A stretch of DNA of 64,000 nucleotides. Source: Clostridium sp. (lineage in GTDB: Bacteria; Bacillota; Clostridia; Clostridiales; Clostridiaceae). Made by a program: the position numbers and the translations under genes. Positions within the stretch are counted from its first letter, which is position 1. Each line of letters opens with the position of its first letter. Below the pieces are notes generated by a model that saw only the letters and a list, made by a program, of their open reading frames with translations, did no database searches and was not told the origin of the DNA. Below are positions 46,926 to 57,206 of the stretch, one piece after another. The stretch is taken from assembly GCA_022767515.1 (NCBI GenBank), contig JALENK010000083.1, positions 18,604 through 82,603 of the forward strand, given 5' to 3'.

Positions 46926-47253
46926 CATTATGCATATCAAGTTCATTATGAATCTCAGTTAATATATCTTCCTTCTGAAAATTGTTTGAAATTATTTCAC
47001 TCTGTGTAAAGCAATATTTAATATAAGTACCTTCACACTTTTTAATTATTTTTAATATCTCATCTATTATATCCCCAACATCATCTATTCTCTCAATAGC
47101 TTTTTTCAATTCCCCCTTTTTTATTATAGAGGTATTATTTAACTCAGAAGTACTACTTATTAAAAGCCTGTAAATCTCTATATAATTTCTTAGCATACTA
47201 CTTAAATTATTTAAATCTTCATATTGTCTTCTAATTACCTCTTTATATGCCAT
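46915..47253 (-). CDS. Small helical protein of unknown function
   Basis: The protein of about 112 residues is almost wholly alpha-helical with heptad-like spacing (YEDLNNLSSMLRNYIEIYRLLISS, KKAIERIDDVGDIIDEILKII) and is acidic at the end. No known family recognised. The ATG at 47253 follows GGGGAG at good spacing. It is read on minus, downstream of a terminator. Confidence 0.6.
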   Translation of the reverse strand: MAYKEVIRRQYEDLNNLSSMLRNYIEIYRLLISSTSELNNTSIIKKGELKKAIERIDDVGDIIDEILKIIKKCEGTYIKYCFTQSEIISNNFQKEDILTEIHNELDMHNEKE

Positions 47254-47263
47254 TTCTCTCCCC

Positions 47264-47310
47264 AAAATAAAATTCCTAGTGCTAAAATATATTCTAGTAC
47301 CAGGAATTTT
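47264..47310 (-). terminator. Terminator of the 51-residue protein gene
   Basis: AAAATTCCT pairs with AGGAATTTT and the stem continues with GT/AC and CTA/TAG after one mismatch, ending in TATTTTG on minus. It sits directly after the small gene at 47315-47470. Confidence 0.7.
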
Positions 47311-47314
47311 ATTC

Positions 47315-47470
47315 CTAAGAGATATTTATTGAATTTCTAATATACTCTTCATCAATTTCACTTTCAATATTATTTTCATCAAACTCAAATTTAACATTTC
47401 TATACATTTCTTCATCAAATTTTATATATCCAACCTTAACAATATATTTCTCTGGATGCCTATATATCAT
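47315..47470 (-). CDS. 51-residue acidic protein, unrecognised
   Basis: An ATG at 47470 preceded by AAGAGAG at 5 bases opens 51 codons ending at TAG 47315. The product starts MIYRHPEKYIVKVGYIKF and is rich in Asp, Glu and Asn. It has its own terminator and fills an otherwise empty gap, which supports expression. No family assignment. Confidence 0.6.
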   Translation of the reverse strand: MIYRHPEKYIVKVGYIKFDEEMYRNVKFEFDENNIESEIDEEYIRNSINIS

Positions 47471-47486
47471 AACACTCTCTTCTTTA

Positions 47487-48029
47487 CTAAATTATTTCAG
47501 ACTTACAAACTAATTTAAAATACCCTCGTGGATACTTACATAACGGACAGTTTTCAGGTGCTTCCTTTCCTTCATAAATATATCCACAGTTCATACATTC
47601 CCACAATTCAGTTTTATCAGATTTATATAGTTTATTCTCTTCAAGCTTCTTTAAAAATTCACTATATCTAATTGCATGTATTTCTTCAACTTCCTGTAAC
47701 TCCTTAAAAAAATCTGCTATTTCTTTAAAGCCCTCTTCTCTTGCCTCTTCTTCATACTTTTTATATACCTTCCTATTTTCTTCTAATTCTCCTTTTATTG
47801 AATCCTTTAAGTTACTTTCTACATCTCCAATTTTATTTAAATACCTTCTATATGCTTCCCTTGCATGAGCCTTTTCAGTATCTGCTATCTGATTAAAAAC
47901 TTCCGCTATCCACCTATAACCTTCACATACGGCCTCTTCTGCATAAAAATTATATTTAGTCCTAGCTCTACATTCACCAGCAAAAGTCCTATACAAATTT
48001 TTTTCTGTTTGACTTCCTTCTAGCTTCAT
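47487..48029 (-). CDS. rbr: Rubrerythrin
   Basis: The 180-residue protein combines an N-terminal ferritin-like four-helix di-iron domain (FAGECRARTKYNFYAEEA, DTEKAHAREAYRRY, EVEEIHAIRYSEFLKK) with a C-terminal rubredoxin-like FeS4 domain (CMNCGYIYEGKEAPENCPLCKYP). It reduces hydrogen peroxide to protect anaerobes from oxygen. It lies downstream of spoVR on the same strand, with a separate ribosome site. Confidence 0.93.
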   Translation of the reverse strand: MKLEGSQTEKNLYRTFAGECRARTKYNFYAEEAVCEGYRWIAEVFNQIADTEKAHAREAYRRYLNKIGDVESNLKDSIKGELEENRKVYKKYEEEAREEGFKEIADFFKELQEVEEIHAIRYSEFLKKLEENKLYKSDKTELWECMNCGYIYEGKEAPENCPLCKYPRGYFKLVCKSEII

Positions 48030-48075
48030 ATACTACCTCAAAAATATCTTTTACTTTATATTTTATTAAGATTGT

Positions 48076-49458
48076 CTAATTTGTGTTACCATCAATAAGA
48101 CTAACTTGCTTATCTTCATTGCAGTATATACCAAAACTTTTTCCATCCTTAGTTTTAGTTTGTATCACTATACTTCCTCCCCATAGCTGTTGTAGATTTT
48201 TAATAGTCTCCTTGGCATATACTATTTCTAGCTCCCTTCCATCAAAAACATGTTCAAGCAATAATCTATTTCTTTTTTTGTCATACTCTACTACTCTAAT
48301 AAAAGGTATTGCTCCCATTCCACAATTATCAGCTAAATTATCTCTTATCTTTTTCCAACCTTGCTCATCAGAAACCTCTTCAATAACATAATCAATAGTT
48401 CTCTTGCTATATTCAAACAAATGAAGCTCTTCACATAAATCCCTTGTCAAATATTTTCTTATAAATTAAGAATCTCTCTCTAAATATCTGACTTCAAATA
48501 TTTTTTCTCTTCCATAGCGTTTTTCTATATCCTCAAAAATTCTAAAACCTAAATAGTATGGATTTAAACCATATCTTACTGGCGCCACTACATCATTATG
48601 CCTTTTTAAAAATTCAAAGTGCAATTTTTCAGAAAGATTTAAAGACTTCAAAATATTGTAATGCCAAAAACTAGCCCAACCTTCATTCATAATCTTTGTT
48701 TCGATTTGAGGAAGAAAATACTCAGTTTCACGTTTAACCACCCTAAGTATATCCTTCTCCCATTCTTCAAGCTTACCATATTCAATAATAAATCCTACAA
48801 TGTCATCATATGGCTCTAAAGGTAGTTTATCTAAATCTGGCATTACTATCTCTTCACCATTAAATATATCTGCATTTTCTATCTTATTTTCATAATCATC
48901 AATTAATTCCTCTTTTATTTCTTGCTGGCTTTTAAGCTTTGTTCCAATCACCCTATTAATATTGTATCTGATAGAATGTGCTGCATCTAATATTCTCTCT
49001 ACCTTTTCATAACCTATACTAGGTGAATTGATATAATCTCTTATAATCTTACTATCAATATTAAACATTTCTAACGAATATTTTGCTCTTGTTCCCTCTC
49101 TAAACAGCCTATTATTTTTAAAAAAATCATTGTGTCCATAAACATGTGCCATAGTTAATATCTGTAATAAGAGAGTATTATCCTTCATCAAATATGCTAG
49201 ACAAGGATTGGAATTAATAACCATCTCATAAGGAAGACCTGTAAGGTTATAAGAATATAATAATTTATTTTTTTCATATGCCTTACCGAAACTCCAATGT
49301 GGATATCGTGTAGGCATACCAACATATGCTTCATATCCAAGCATCTCATTAAAGCTTATTATTTCAAATTCCTGCTCATACACATCTAAATTAAATTCTT
49401 TAACTTTTTTCTCAATTATTTCATTCCATGCTTCTAAATCTGATATGCTATACTCCAC
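48076..49458 (-). pseudogene. spoVR: SpoVR-family gene interrupted by one in-frame stop codon
   Basis: Read through, the frame encodes 460 residues, the usual SpoVR length, from MEYSISDLEAWNEIIEKKVKE to SLIDGNTN. After residue 330 (RYLERDS) a TAA codon at 48466-48468 interrupts the frame, which resumes as FIRKYLTRDLCEELHLFEYSK, exactly where SpoVR proteins continue. No base is inserted or lost; one change restores the gene. SpoVR acts in spore cortex formation with PrkA and YhbH, whose genes precede it by 3 bases. The fragment at 48076-48450 has no proper ribosome site, so it is not an independent gene. Real nonsense mutation or sequencing error cannot be told apart here. Confidence 0.85.
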
Positions 49459-49461
49459 AAC

Positions 49462-50634
49462 TTATTCCTCCTTCATTTCCTTACTAAGAATCTCCTTAAC
49501 AGCCTCCCATAAATCTCTCTTTTCCTTAACAATTACAGGAGTGAACTTAGAATCTTCAATTTCCTTAGTAAATCTATAATACATTGTTGTTGAATAAGTA
49601 GATGGCAGTAATTCAATATATCCAAACATATTGCTACACTCACATAAATCTTTAACAGCTTGAATAGCTTTTTCATTATCTTCAGCCCAATTATCCCCAT
49701 CTGATGCATACAAAGGGTAAATATTCCACATTTTCTGTGGATATTTTTGTTTGATTATTTCAAGTGCTTGATTAAGCCCACTAGATATATAAGTTCCGCC
49801 AGATTCTGCTTTATGAAAAAATTCATATTCATCAACGACCTTAGCTACAGTTGTATGTGAAATAAATTCAAATGCTATATTGTTATATTTTTTTCTTAAA
49901 AATTTAGAAATCACGAAAAAGAAAGAACGTGCTAAATATTTCTTAGTAGTATCCATAGAACCCGAAATATCCATAATAAAGATCATAACCGCATTACTTT
50001 CTCTTTTAGGCTTTTGTTTCACTTTATAATATCTCAAATCTTCCTCTCTAAATGGAAATCTTTCCTCAAGATTTTCTTTTTCAGCCTCCCTAAGAGCCCT
50101 CTTCTTTCCCTGTTTTCTTACTATTTTACACATAACAGTCTTTCTTTTTGCCATTCTTGGTCTTATCCCATGATTTTGATATCCTCTCTTTTTAGCCACT
50201 CCCTCTGTGATAATTTCAGAATACTTCTTTCTATCTAAATTAGGAAGGTCCAAATCTTCAATTATATAATCAAGTAGTTCCTCAAGTGTAATTTCAGTCT
50301 CATATATATCCTCTCCCTCTTCATTACCAGCACCCCCAATCTTACCACCATTACTCTTTTCCCCACTAGATATTTTATCTCCCCGTTTTTCTTTTCCTAC
50401 GCCTGAAACAACATTACTAGAATTCTTGCCATAAATAAATTGATATTCTTTAATTCCTCTTATGGGAATTTTATATTTCTTATTCTTACCTTCCCCAATT
50501 ATGCTCTCTTCTGAAAGAATGTCACCTAAATTCTCCTTAATTGATTTTTCAACTAGCTGTCTATGTCTTCTTCTATCCTCAATAGACCTATCATGCTCTA
50601 ATATATTTTCACTATTATTTCTAAATACCCCCAT
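49462..50634 (-). CDS. yhbH: YhbH/YeaH family protein (DUF444), sporulation-associated
   Basis: The 390-residue protein has a charged N-terminal region with ribosome-like basic stretches ([15 protein letters not shown]) and a C-terminal VWA-type fold with the metal site [23 protein letters not shown]. It works with PrkA and SpoVR; in Bacillus the corresponding genes are mother-cell expressed, while in Gram-negatives YeaGH respond to stress. It is 3 bases from each neighbour, so translation is likely coupled. A Gly/Lys-rich linker (about 82-108) is poorly conserved. Confidence 0.92.
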   Translation of the reverse strand: MGVFRNNSENILEHDRSIEDRRRHRQLVEKSIKENLGDILSEESIIGEGKNKKYKIPIRGIKEYQFIYGKNSSNVVSGVGKEKRGDKISSGEKSNGGKIGGAGNEEGEDIYETEITLEELLDYIIEDLDLPNLDRKKYSEIITEGVAKKRGYQNHGIRPRMAKRKTVMCKIVRKQGKKRALREAEKENLEERFPFREEDLRYYKVKQKPKRESNAVMIFIMDISGSMDTTKKYLARSFFFVISKFLRKKYNNIAFEFISHTTVAKVVDEYEFFHKAESGGTYISSGLNQALEIIKQKYPQKMWNIYPLYASDGDNWAEDNEKAIQAVKDLCECSNMFGYIELLPSTYSTTMYYRFTKEIEDSKFTPVIVKEKRDLWEAVKEILSKEMKEE

Positions 50635-50637
50635 AGC

Positions 50638-52563
50638 TTAATCCTTCCACAAGTTATTTGCTGCATATTTAAGTATTACATCACAACAATGCATACAATA
50701 ACCAGCATTTTTCATTTCTCCTACCATAGCATTATATTTTTCATTCTGTTCCTTATCCCTAACTCTTGATTTTGTAATTATCCTTGATAAGTCCTTAACA
50801 GAGGCTATAAGCTTCTTTTCTATCGCTTCCTTTAATGGCTCATAAGAGGTATAGTCTAAACGTCCTCCATTTCTAACTACATAAAACATATATGATGTTA
50901 CATCAGACCTAAATCCCTTACTTGAAGACTCAGAAACACCTATCTGCTCTTCTATATTTCTCATAAATTCTTCATCTGGATTTAATTCTTCTCCAGTTGA
51001 GCAATCCTTAATTTTGCTTTTATTTACAAAAGCTTCTGCATTATCTATATAATTATTAAAGAGACTCTCAGCCTGCTCTTTAAAAGAATGAATAAAGGCT
51101 TTAGTTATCTCTTTTTCTAACACCTTGTTATATTCTTTTCTAATATTATCTTGTACAAAACCTAAATACCTCTTTTTTTCATCAGAACCAATATCCATTT
51201 CCTTTATAGACTTAATTATACTTTCCATAATTGAAAGAGGATTTATACAATTATATTCAGAACTAGATAAAGCATTATCAATTGCTTTAATAATAAATCT
51301 AGTGGATATTCCCTTCATCCCTTCACCATTTCCAGCCTCTTCCCTAAGTTCATTTATGTCAATACGCTTAGTCGTTCCCTTTTCAACAATCTCCTCACCA
51401 TTATATATTTTAAGTTTAGTCATAGCATCAACCTTAGTTGAAGGACTAAGTCTTGATAAAATCGCAAACATTGCTGCAACTTCAATTGTATGAGGTGCAA
51501 TATGTGCCTTAAAATTACTCTTTCTTAATATCTTTTCATATATTTTTTTCTCTTCATCAAGCTCTAAACAATAAGGAACTTCTATTTTTACTATTCTGTC
51601 TAAAATAGCTTCATTTGTATGGTCTGATTTAAATTTATTCCATTCTGCTTCATTAGAATGTGCAACTATAACTCCATCAAAGTAAATCATTGAGCCTTTT
51701 CCTGGTGATGGTACTGACTTCTCTTGAGTTGCTGTAATTATTGTATGCAAATATTCCACATCATTTTTAAATACCTCAATAAACTCCACAAGTCCTCTAT
51801 TTCCTACATTAAAAGCACCATTTAAAGAAAATATTCTTGGGTCATCTTCTGAATATAAGTCCATTTTAGAAATATCAATAGAACCATTTAATATAGATGT
51901 ATCTTGGTTATTAGGGTCAACTGGTGGTACAACCCCTACCCCCATTCTAGACCTTATAGAAAACTTCTTTGTTACAACTGGAAACTCCTCATACCTTCCA
52001 TTAAATTCATGCTTTAATCTATATCTGCATACTGGACATAAATCTCCTTCAATCTGAACATTTAAATGTTCTTGAAACTCACCTCTTAAATGTTTTGGAA
52101 TTAAATGTAGAGGCTCCTCATGCATAGGACATCCCTCTAATGCATAAATTGGTGCACACATCTCAAGAGCCTTTTTTAAACTTTCAACTAAAGAAGATTT
52201 ACCTGCCCCAACAGGTCCAACTAAATATAATACTTGCCTAGACTCCTCTCCTTTCATAGCTGCTGAGTTAAAATAATTTACTATCTTCATTATTACCTTG
52301 TCAATACCAAAAAAGTCATCCTTAAAGAAACCATATTTTCTTATTGTTTCATTACCATAAATTTTTTTCACCCTTGGATTTTCCTCAGCCTTTAATGTAT
52401 CTATGCCTTTTTCTAGAATCATATTATGAATCCTCTGATGAGCTAACTGCCCCATAGTTTCAGGCTTTTCCTTAACAAGTTCTAGATAATCTAAAAATGT
52501 CCCCTTAAAATTTTCTTTATTTCTATTTTCTCTATCATTTTCAATAAACTCTCTGAAATTCAT
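50638..52563 (-). CDS. prkA: PrkA, AAA-type serine protein kinase
   Basis: The 641-residue protein has a P-loop LVGPVGAGKSSLVESLKKALE (about 116-135), GCPMHEEPLHLIPKHLR, CPVCRYRL and ITATQEKSVPSPGKG typical of PrkA/YeaG. The C-terminal part contains the kinase-related domain. It opens the prkA-yhbH-spoVR operon required in Bacillus for late sporulation gene expression, and an AAGGAGGGG ribosome site precedes the ATG. Its possible sigma-E promoter lies 25 bases upstream. Confidence 0.94.
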   Translation of the reverse strand: MNFREFIENDRENRNKENFKGTFLDYLELVKEKPETMGQLAHQRIHNMILEKGIDTLKAEENPRVKKIYGNETIRKYGFFKDDFFGIDKVIMKIVNYFNSAAMKGEESRQVLYLVGPVGAGKSSLVESLKKALEMCAPIYALEGCPMHEEPLHLIPKHLRGEFQEHLNVQIEGDLCPVCRYRLKHEFNGRYEEFPVVTKKFSIRSRMGVGVVPPVDPNNQDTSILNGSIDISKMDLYSEDDPRIFSLNGAFNVGNRGLVEFIEVFKNDVEYLHTIITATQEKSVPSPGKGSMIYFDGVIVAHSNEAEWNKFKSDHTNEAILDRIVKIEVPYCLELDEEKKIYEKILRKSNFKAHIAPHTIEVAAMFAILSRLSPSTKVDAMTKLKIYNGEEIVEKGTTKRIDINELREEAGNGEGMKGISTRFIIKAIDNALSSSEYNCINPLSIMESIIKSIKEMDIGSDEKKRYLGFVQDNIRKEYNKVLEKEITKAFIHSFKEQAESLFNNYIDNAEAFVNKSKIKDCSTGEELNPDEEFMRNIEEQIGVSESSSKGFRSDVTSYMFYVVRNGGRLDYTSYEPLKEAIEKKLIASVKDLSRIITKSRVRDKEQNEKYNAMVGEMKNAGYCMHCCDVILKYAANNLWKD

Positions 52564-52584
52564 TTTCCACCCCTCCTTAATAAA

Positions 52585-52613
52585 AATATATTCATACTCT
52601 ATAATAAATATTA
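52585..52613 (-). promoter_or_regulatory. Candidate sigma-E-type promoter of prkA-yhbH-spoVR
   Basis: On minus TAATATT (fits KMATATT exactly) is followed by a 14-base spacer and AATATATT, five of eight with CATACAMT. Bacillus prkA, yhbH and spoVR are sigma-E dependent. The AT-rich background weakens this call. Confidence 0.25.
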
Positions 52614-52623
52614 GTATTTAATA

Positions 52624-52664
52624 ATAAAAAAAGAATAAGTATCTACTATCTAATACTTATTCTT
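52624..52664 (-). terminator. Terminator of recQ
   Basis: AAGAATAAGTAT pairs perfectly with ATACTTATTCTT (12 bp) around a 10-base loop and is followed by TTTTTTTATTAT on minus. It ends recQ before prkA. Confidence 0.85.
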
Positions 52665-52665
52665 C

Positions 52666-54417
52666 TTAGTATTTTTTTATTATATTTATTATTTCTTTTC
52701 CATATCTATCTATCTTCTTTTCTCCAACACCTCTTATTTCTAATAACTCCTCCAAAGATTTAGGCATAATATTACATATATCAATAAGTGTTGTATCAGA
52801 AAAGATAATATAAGGTCTAATTCTATCCTTTTCAGCTCTTTCTTTTCTCCATAACCTAAGCTCTTTAAATAATTCCTTATTTTGTGCTGTACTCTGTTCC
52901 TTTATAGAAAAATACACCTTATCTATTCCTTTAATTACCCTTATAGAATTATTATTAAGCTTCAAAATAGAATATGTTCCTTCTTTTAAAGATACAATAT
53001 TTTTTTTCAACATCTCATTTATTATAGCTTTTATAAATGAAGTATTACTTCCCTTCATTATTCCAAAGGTAGTAATATTAAATAACTCATTGCTTATTAT
53101 CTTAGGTCCCTTAATACCCTTTAATATATCTACAATTACTGATATTCCATACTTTTCTCTTGTTCTAAATACTGTAGATAATATCATTTGAACTTCTATC
53201 GTATAATCCTTAACTCTGTCATCTTTAATACAATTACTACACACTCCACAATATTCATCTAGATAAAAGCCTTGAAAATAATTAACTAAATATTTCTTAT
53301 AACAATCCCTTTCTTCACAAAAATTAATTAATGACTGTAATTTTTTTAATGCCACTTGCCTAAGATTAAAATCAGTAGACTTATTTATAAGAAATTCTAC
53401 TCTTCTTATATCTTCTCTATTATACAAAAGATGACATTCACATATATTAGAATCTCGCCCACCTCTTCCGATTTCCTGATAATAGCTTTCTATATTCTTT
53501 GGTATGGAGCTATGAATTATAAATCTGATATTTGACTTATTAATTCCCATTCCAAATGCATTTGTACATATCATAATTTTTATTTTTTCACAGAGGAAGT
53601 CCTCTTGCATACTCTCTTTTAGTGAATCCTCCATGCCTCCATGATATATCCCTACATTATAATTATACTCTCTTAAAATTTTATATAGGTCTTCTGCCTC
53701 TACACGCGAAAGGCAATAAATTATCCCTGACTCATCCTCTGATTTATCTAAAATTGAACGAATCTTATCTAACTTATCCTCTTCTTTATATATATTAATA
53801 ATTAAATTCTTCCTATCAATATCACCTAAATATATATACGGATTATTTAATCCTAGTAAGTCTATAGAGTCATCTCTTACTTCCTTTGTAGCTGTAGCTG
53901 TAAAAGCAGATACTACTGGTCTTTTCTTAAATTTCTTGATAAATCCTTTTATATTCAAATAGCTTTTTCTAAAATCGTGTCCCCACTCTGAAACACAATG
54001 TGCCTCATCAATAACAATCTGAGATACCTTTATATCTGTAATTACCCTAATAAAATCATCAGACCTCAGTCTTTCTGGTGATACATAAATAATTTTATAG
54101 ATATTGTTTTTCAAATTATTAAGTATAGAACTCATATTTTTACTGTCTAAAGTGGAATTTATATATGAAGCAGATATTTGACATAATGTAAGAGAGTCTA
54201 CCTGGTCTTTCATTAATGAAATTAATGGTGTTATTACAATAGTAATTCCATCAAATAATAGTGCTGGAATCTGATAACATATAGATTTACCAAAGCCAGT
54301 TGGCATCACACAAAAAATATCTTCATAATTTAATATTCTTTGTATAATATTATTTTGACCCTTTCTAAATTCATTATATCCAAAATATTCTTTTAATATT
54401 GCTTTACTATCCTTCAT
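52666..54417 (-). CDS. recQ: RecQ-family ATP-dependent DNA helicase
   Basis: The 583-residue superfamily 2 helicase has motif I MPTGFGKSICYQ, motif II VIDEAHCVSEWGHDFR, motif III SAFTATAT and motif VI QEIGRGGRDS. The zinc-binding segment (CEERDCYKKYL ... YCGVCSNC) and a C-terminal HRDC-like domain (DICNIMPKSLEELLEIRGVGEKKIDRYG) follow. It unwinds forked and Holliday-type DNA in recombination repair. It is preceded by a membrane-protein gene 13 bases upstream. Confidence 0.93.
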   Translation of the reverse strand: MKDSKAILKEYFGYNEFRKGQNNIIQRILNYEDIFCVMPTGFGKSICYQIPALLFDGITIVITPLISLMKDQVDSLTLCQISASYINSTLDSKNMSSILNNLKNNIYKIIYVSPERLRSDDFIRVITDIKVSQIVIDEAHCVSEWGHDFRKSYLNIKGFIKKFKKRPVVSAFTATATKEVRDDSIDLLGLNNPYIYLGDIDRKNLIINIYKEEDKLDKIRSILDKSEDESGIIYCLSRVEAEDLYKILREYNYNVGIYHGGMEDSLKESMQEDFLCEKIKIMICTNAFGMGINKSNIRFIIHSSIPKNIESYYQEIGRGGRDSNICECHLLYNREDIRRVEFLINKSTDFNLRQVALKKLQSLINFCEERDCYKKYLVNYFQGFYLDEYCGVCSNCIKDDRVKDYTIEVQMILSTVFRTREKYGISVIVDILKGIKGPKIISNELFNITTFGIMKGSNTSFIKAIINEMLKKNIVSLKEGTYSILKLNNNSIRVIKGIDKVYFSIKEQSTAQNKELFKELRLWRKERAEKDRIRPYIIFSDTTLIDICNIMPKSLEELLEIRGVGEKKIDRYGKEIINIIKKY

Positions 54418-54430
54418 TATTATTTCCTCT

Positions 54431-55279
54431 TTAACAACTCTTTATATAAATTATTATACCCACAACTAAAATTGCAAACAACATTAGTGATATATTTCTA
54501 TATGTATTTTTCTCCATATCCTCATCTCTAATTTTAATTTCAAAGCTTTCTTTATTAAGAAAGTAAATATATTTTAAAGCCAAATATAATTCAGAAAATA
54601 ATAATACTAATATAGGATATAAAAATAATAATAATACAACTACAAGAGTAACTAATAGTTCATTAATAAAAAATGAACATATAAACGCTAAAACAACACA
54701 TATACCAATAGTTGGTGGCAAAATAAATAAGGTACTTTGTAATCTCTCCCAACTATCATTGCTATATCCAGCATTTCTATATGCCATAATTAATTTTTTT
54801 TCATTATATTTATTTTGCATTCCTAATGAATCAAGCTTTTCTTTTAATTCTTTAATAAATAAATTACTATCTTTAACCTTTACAGTAATATTAAAATTTG
54901 CATTCTCAAACTTTATATTTATACTTCCAAAACTCACAAATATAGGTGCTGCTTCTACTTTTATAATATCCTTATACGCATAAAATTTAGTCTTATTATT
55001 ACACTTAAAAATTAAATGTTTACCACCTAGTATATACTTCACTTCTCTTAATTTTCTTATACTAAGTAAATATATTATAAAAAAAGTTAATGTAATTGTT
55101 GTTATAAGTGCACCAAATACTGATATGTAATATATAAAAAACTCTTGTTTAAATTCTTTTCCTAATTTAATATATGAAATTATTCCTCCAATTAGAAACA
55201 TTGAAGAAATATAAATAATAATCCACATTAACGACCTAAAGGGTTTTCTTAAATAATCTCTATATACATATTCCTTCAA
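54431..55279 (-). CDS. Membrane protein with a PH-like soluble segment, unknown function
   Basis: The 282-residue protein has membrane segments near residues 14-37, 48-70, 183-205, 208-235 and 264-281. Between the second and third lies a beta-rich stretch (GGKHLIFKCNNKTKFYAYKDIIKVEAAP ... INIKFENANFNITVKV) resembling YcxB/bacterial PH domains. The start is TTG after AAGGAG; the nearby ATG is out of frame. It is 13 bases upstream of recQ. I cannot assign a function. Confidence 0.65.
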   Translation of the reverse strand: MKEYVYRDYLRKPFRSLMWIIIYISSMFLIGGIISYIKLGKEFKQEFFIYYISVFGALITTITLTFFIIYLLSIRKLREVKYILGGKHLIFKCNNKTKFYAYKDIIKVEAAPIFVSFGSINIKFENANFNITVKVKDSNLFIKELKEKLDSLGMQNKYNEKKLIMAYRNAGYSNDSWERLQSTLFILPPTIGICVVLAFICSFFINELLVTLVVVLLLFLYPILVLLFSELYLALKYIYFLNKESFEIKIRDEDMEKNTYRNISLMLFAILVVGIIIYIKSC

Positions 55280-55386
55280 ACATTATATCTCCTTCCAAAA
55301 AAATTATCTTCTTACATATATTATAATAAAAAAATATGTATTATTTTTTAAGATTGTGTAAATATTATAATTTAATTGTAAAAATG

Positions 55387-55427
55387 AATAAGAACCAATA
55401 AGGACATTATCCGTATTGGTTCTTATT
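55387..55427 (-). terminator. Terminator of the TGS/uridine-kinase-like gene
   Basis: AATAAGAACCAATA pairs perfectly with TATTGGTTCTTATT (14 bp), 13-base loop, followed on minus by CATTTTTAC. It lies 13 bases past the stop codon. Confidence 0.85.
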
Positions 55428-55440
55428 TATAAGCAAAGTT

Positions 55441-57078
55441 TTAATATTCATAAAAATAACTGCCACCAATAAACTCTCTTAAAATCGAATTTCCTAATAC
55501 ATCATTAACACTTATTTCCTTAAAAAAGCTTAAAAATGATTTTAACCTTATAGCCTCTCCATATACTGGACTCTCTGGTCCTATCTTATCAAGTTGTTGA
55601 ATTGCATATGGCTTTAGTACACATAATTCATATGGCAATGTTGAATTAAACATATCATCAGCTTCCTCTTGGAACACAAATATATTTTTCTTTTCTCCTT
55701 TTTTTATTGATGGCCACATTTTTAAAGTTTCTTCAGCATCATATCCTCTTGATAGATAATCTCTTACAATTCTTCTTACCTTTCTTACATCTGTTGTAGC
55801 AATTCTATTATGATTATCAATATTTAACTGAGTCAATGCAGAAATATATACTTTATATTTATTTTCTGCTGGTATTTTTTCTGTAAGAAGTGGATTTAAT
55901 CCATGAATCCCTTCAACTATTAATATTCCATTCTTAGGAAATTCAAATTCCTCTTTGTACCATTCTCTTTTACCTGTTTTAAAGTTATAAGAAGGTAATC
56001 TTACCTTTTTACCATTTAATATATCAATCAAATTTTCATTGAACAATTTTATATCGATTGCTTCAATGCACTCAAAATTGTAGTCTCCATTTTCATCTCT
56101 TGGCGTAAATTCTCTTTCTACAAAATAATCATCTAGAGATATTTTGACTGGAACAAGACCATTTACTCTAAGCTGTATACCTAATCTATTAGCAAATGTT
56201 GTTTTTCCTGATGAAGAAGGTCCAGCGATTAAAACCATCTTTATGCTTGGTTTTTTCACTATATTATCTGCTATGTATGCTATTTTCTTTTCATGTAAAG
56301 CTTCTGAGGTAAGCATTAGCTCCTTTTTTTCTCTGCTTAATACCTTTTCATTTAAGCTTCCAACTTCACCAATCCCAAGTACATTAAGCCACTCTTCTGT
56401 TTCATAAAATACCTTTGCTAATCCTTTTTGTTCTATAAACTTTCCAAGTATATTAACGTTCTCTTTTTCTGGATTTCTTAAAACAAATCCATGAGCATAT
56501 TTTATTAAATCATAAGCTTTTATTATCCCTGTCGAATATGCCATTGGACCATAAAAATAATCATATCTTCCATCTAATTCATATAAACTTACATTTTGTA
56601 ATTCAATTTGAGATAATAGCTTTACCTTGTCTAGCATATTATAATTTTTAAATATTTCTATTGCCTTTTCTCTAGGTACTGAAATTTTATTTATCTTGAT
56701 ATCTTTATCAATAAGCTCTTGCATCCTCTTTTTAATTAAGCTTATATCCTCTTCTGTAAGCTCGCCTTCTTTTAATATTTCTCCAAAGATTCCTCTTGAA
56801 ATTGAATGTTGTATTACAATCTTTGCATCCTTAAATATATCTAATGAGGCTTTAATAAAAATATATTGGAGTGTTCTAGAGTATATATTCCATCCTACTT
56901 CTGTATTTGAAGTTAAAATCTCCATTCGCCCTGAATATGGTATCTTCTGAGTTAATTCAAAATCAGTACCATTAAGAATACATAAAACAGCATCTTCTTC
57001 TTCAACTATATTTTTAAAAATCTCTCCTTCGTTAACTTCTATATCTTTTCCATTATAATTTATTGTAAACTTTTTCAT
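55441..57078 (-). CDS. TGS-domain nucleoside (uridine-kinase-like) kinase
   Basis: The 545-residue protein joins a ThrRS-like TGS/SAD N-terminal part (KFTINYNGKDIEVNEGEIFKNIV; FYGPMAYSTGI) to a C-terminal P-loop kinase with KMVLIAGPSSSGKTTFANRL, LDDYFVEREFTPRDENGDYNFE and VEGIHGLNPLL. This combined architecture is a conserved clostridial and other bacterial nucleoside kinase family; its exact substrate (uridine or another nucleoside) is unproven. The ATG at 57078 is 6 bases after GGAGTG; the frame reaches a GTG at 57090. Single-gene unit. Confidence 0.88.
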   Translation of the reverse strand: MKKFTINYNGKDIEVNEGEIFKNIVEEEDAVLCILNGTDFELTQKIPYSGRMEILTSNTEVGWNIYSRTLQYIFIKASLDIFKDAKIVIQHSISRGIFGEILKEGELTEEDISLIKKRMQELIDKDIKINKISVPREKAIEIFKNYNMLDKVKLLSQIELQNVSLYELDGRYDYFYGPMAYSTGIIKAYDLIKYAHGFVLRNPEKENVNILGKFIEQKGLAKVFYETEEWLNVLGIGEVGSLNEKVLSREKKELMLTSEALHEKKIAYIADNIVKKPSIKMVLIAGPSSSGKTTFANRLGIQLRVNGLVPVKISLDDYFVEREFTPRDENGDYNFECIEAIDIKLFNENLIDILNGKKVRLPSYNFKTGKREWYKEEFEFPKNGILIVEGIHGLNPLLTEKIPAENKYKVYISALTQLNIDNHNRIATTDVRKVRRIVRDYLSRGYDAEETLKMWPSIKKGEKKNIFVFQEEADDMFNSTLPYELCVLKPYAIQQLDKIGPESPVYGEAIRLKSFLSFFKEISVNDVLGNSILREFIGGSYFYEY

Positions 57079-57206
57079 TTGAAACCACACTCCTTCTTTA
57101 TTAAATTTACATACACTTTATATTATATACAAAAATAAAGATATTGTAAAAATAAATGCATAAATATTATTAATTTTGTAACAATATTTTTGAGGTGTAT
57201 TTTAAT

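Noticed and set aside
48076..48450. Separate 124-codon gene after spoVR
   Set aside because: Its start is a TTG without ribosome site and its sequence is the C-terminal third of SpoVR in the same frame, five codons past the TAA.
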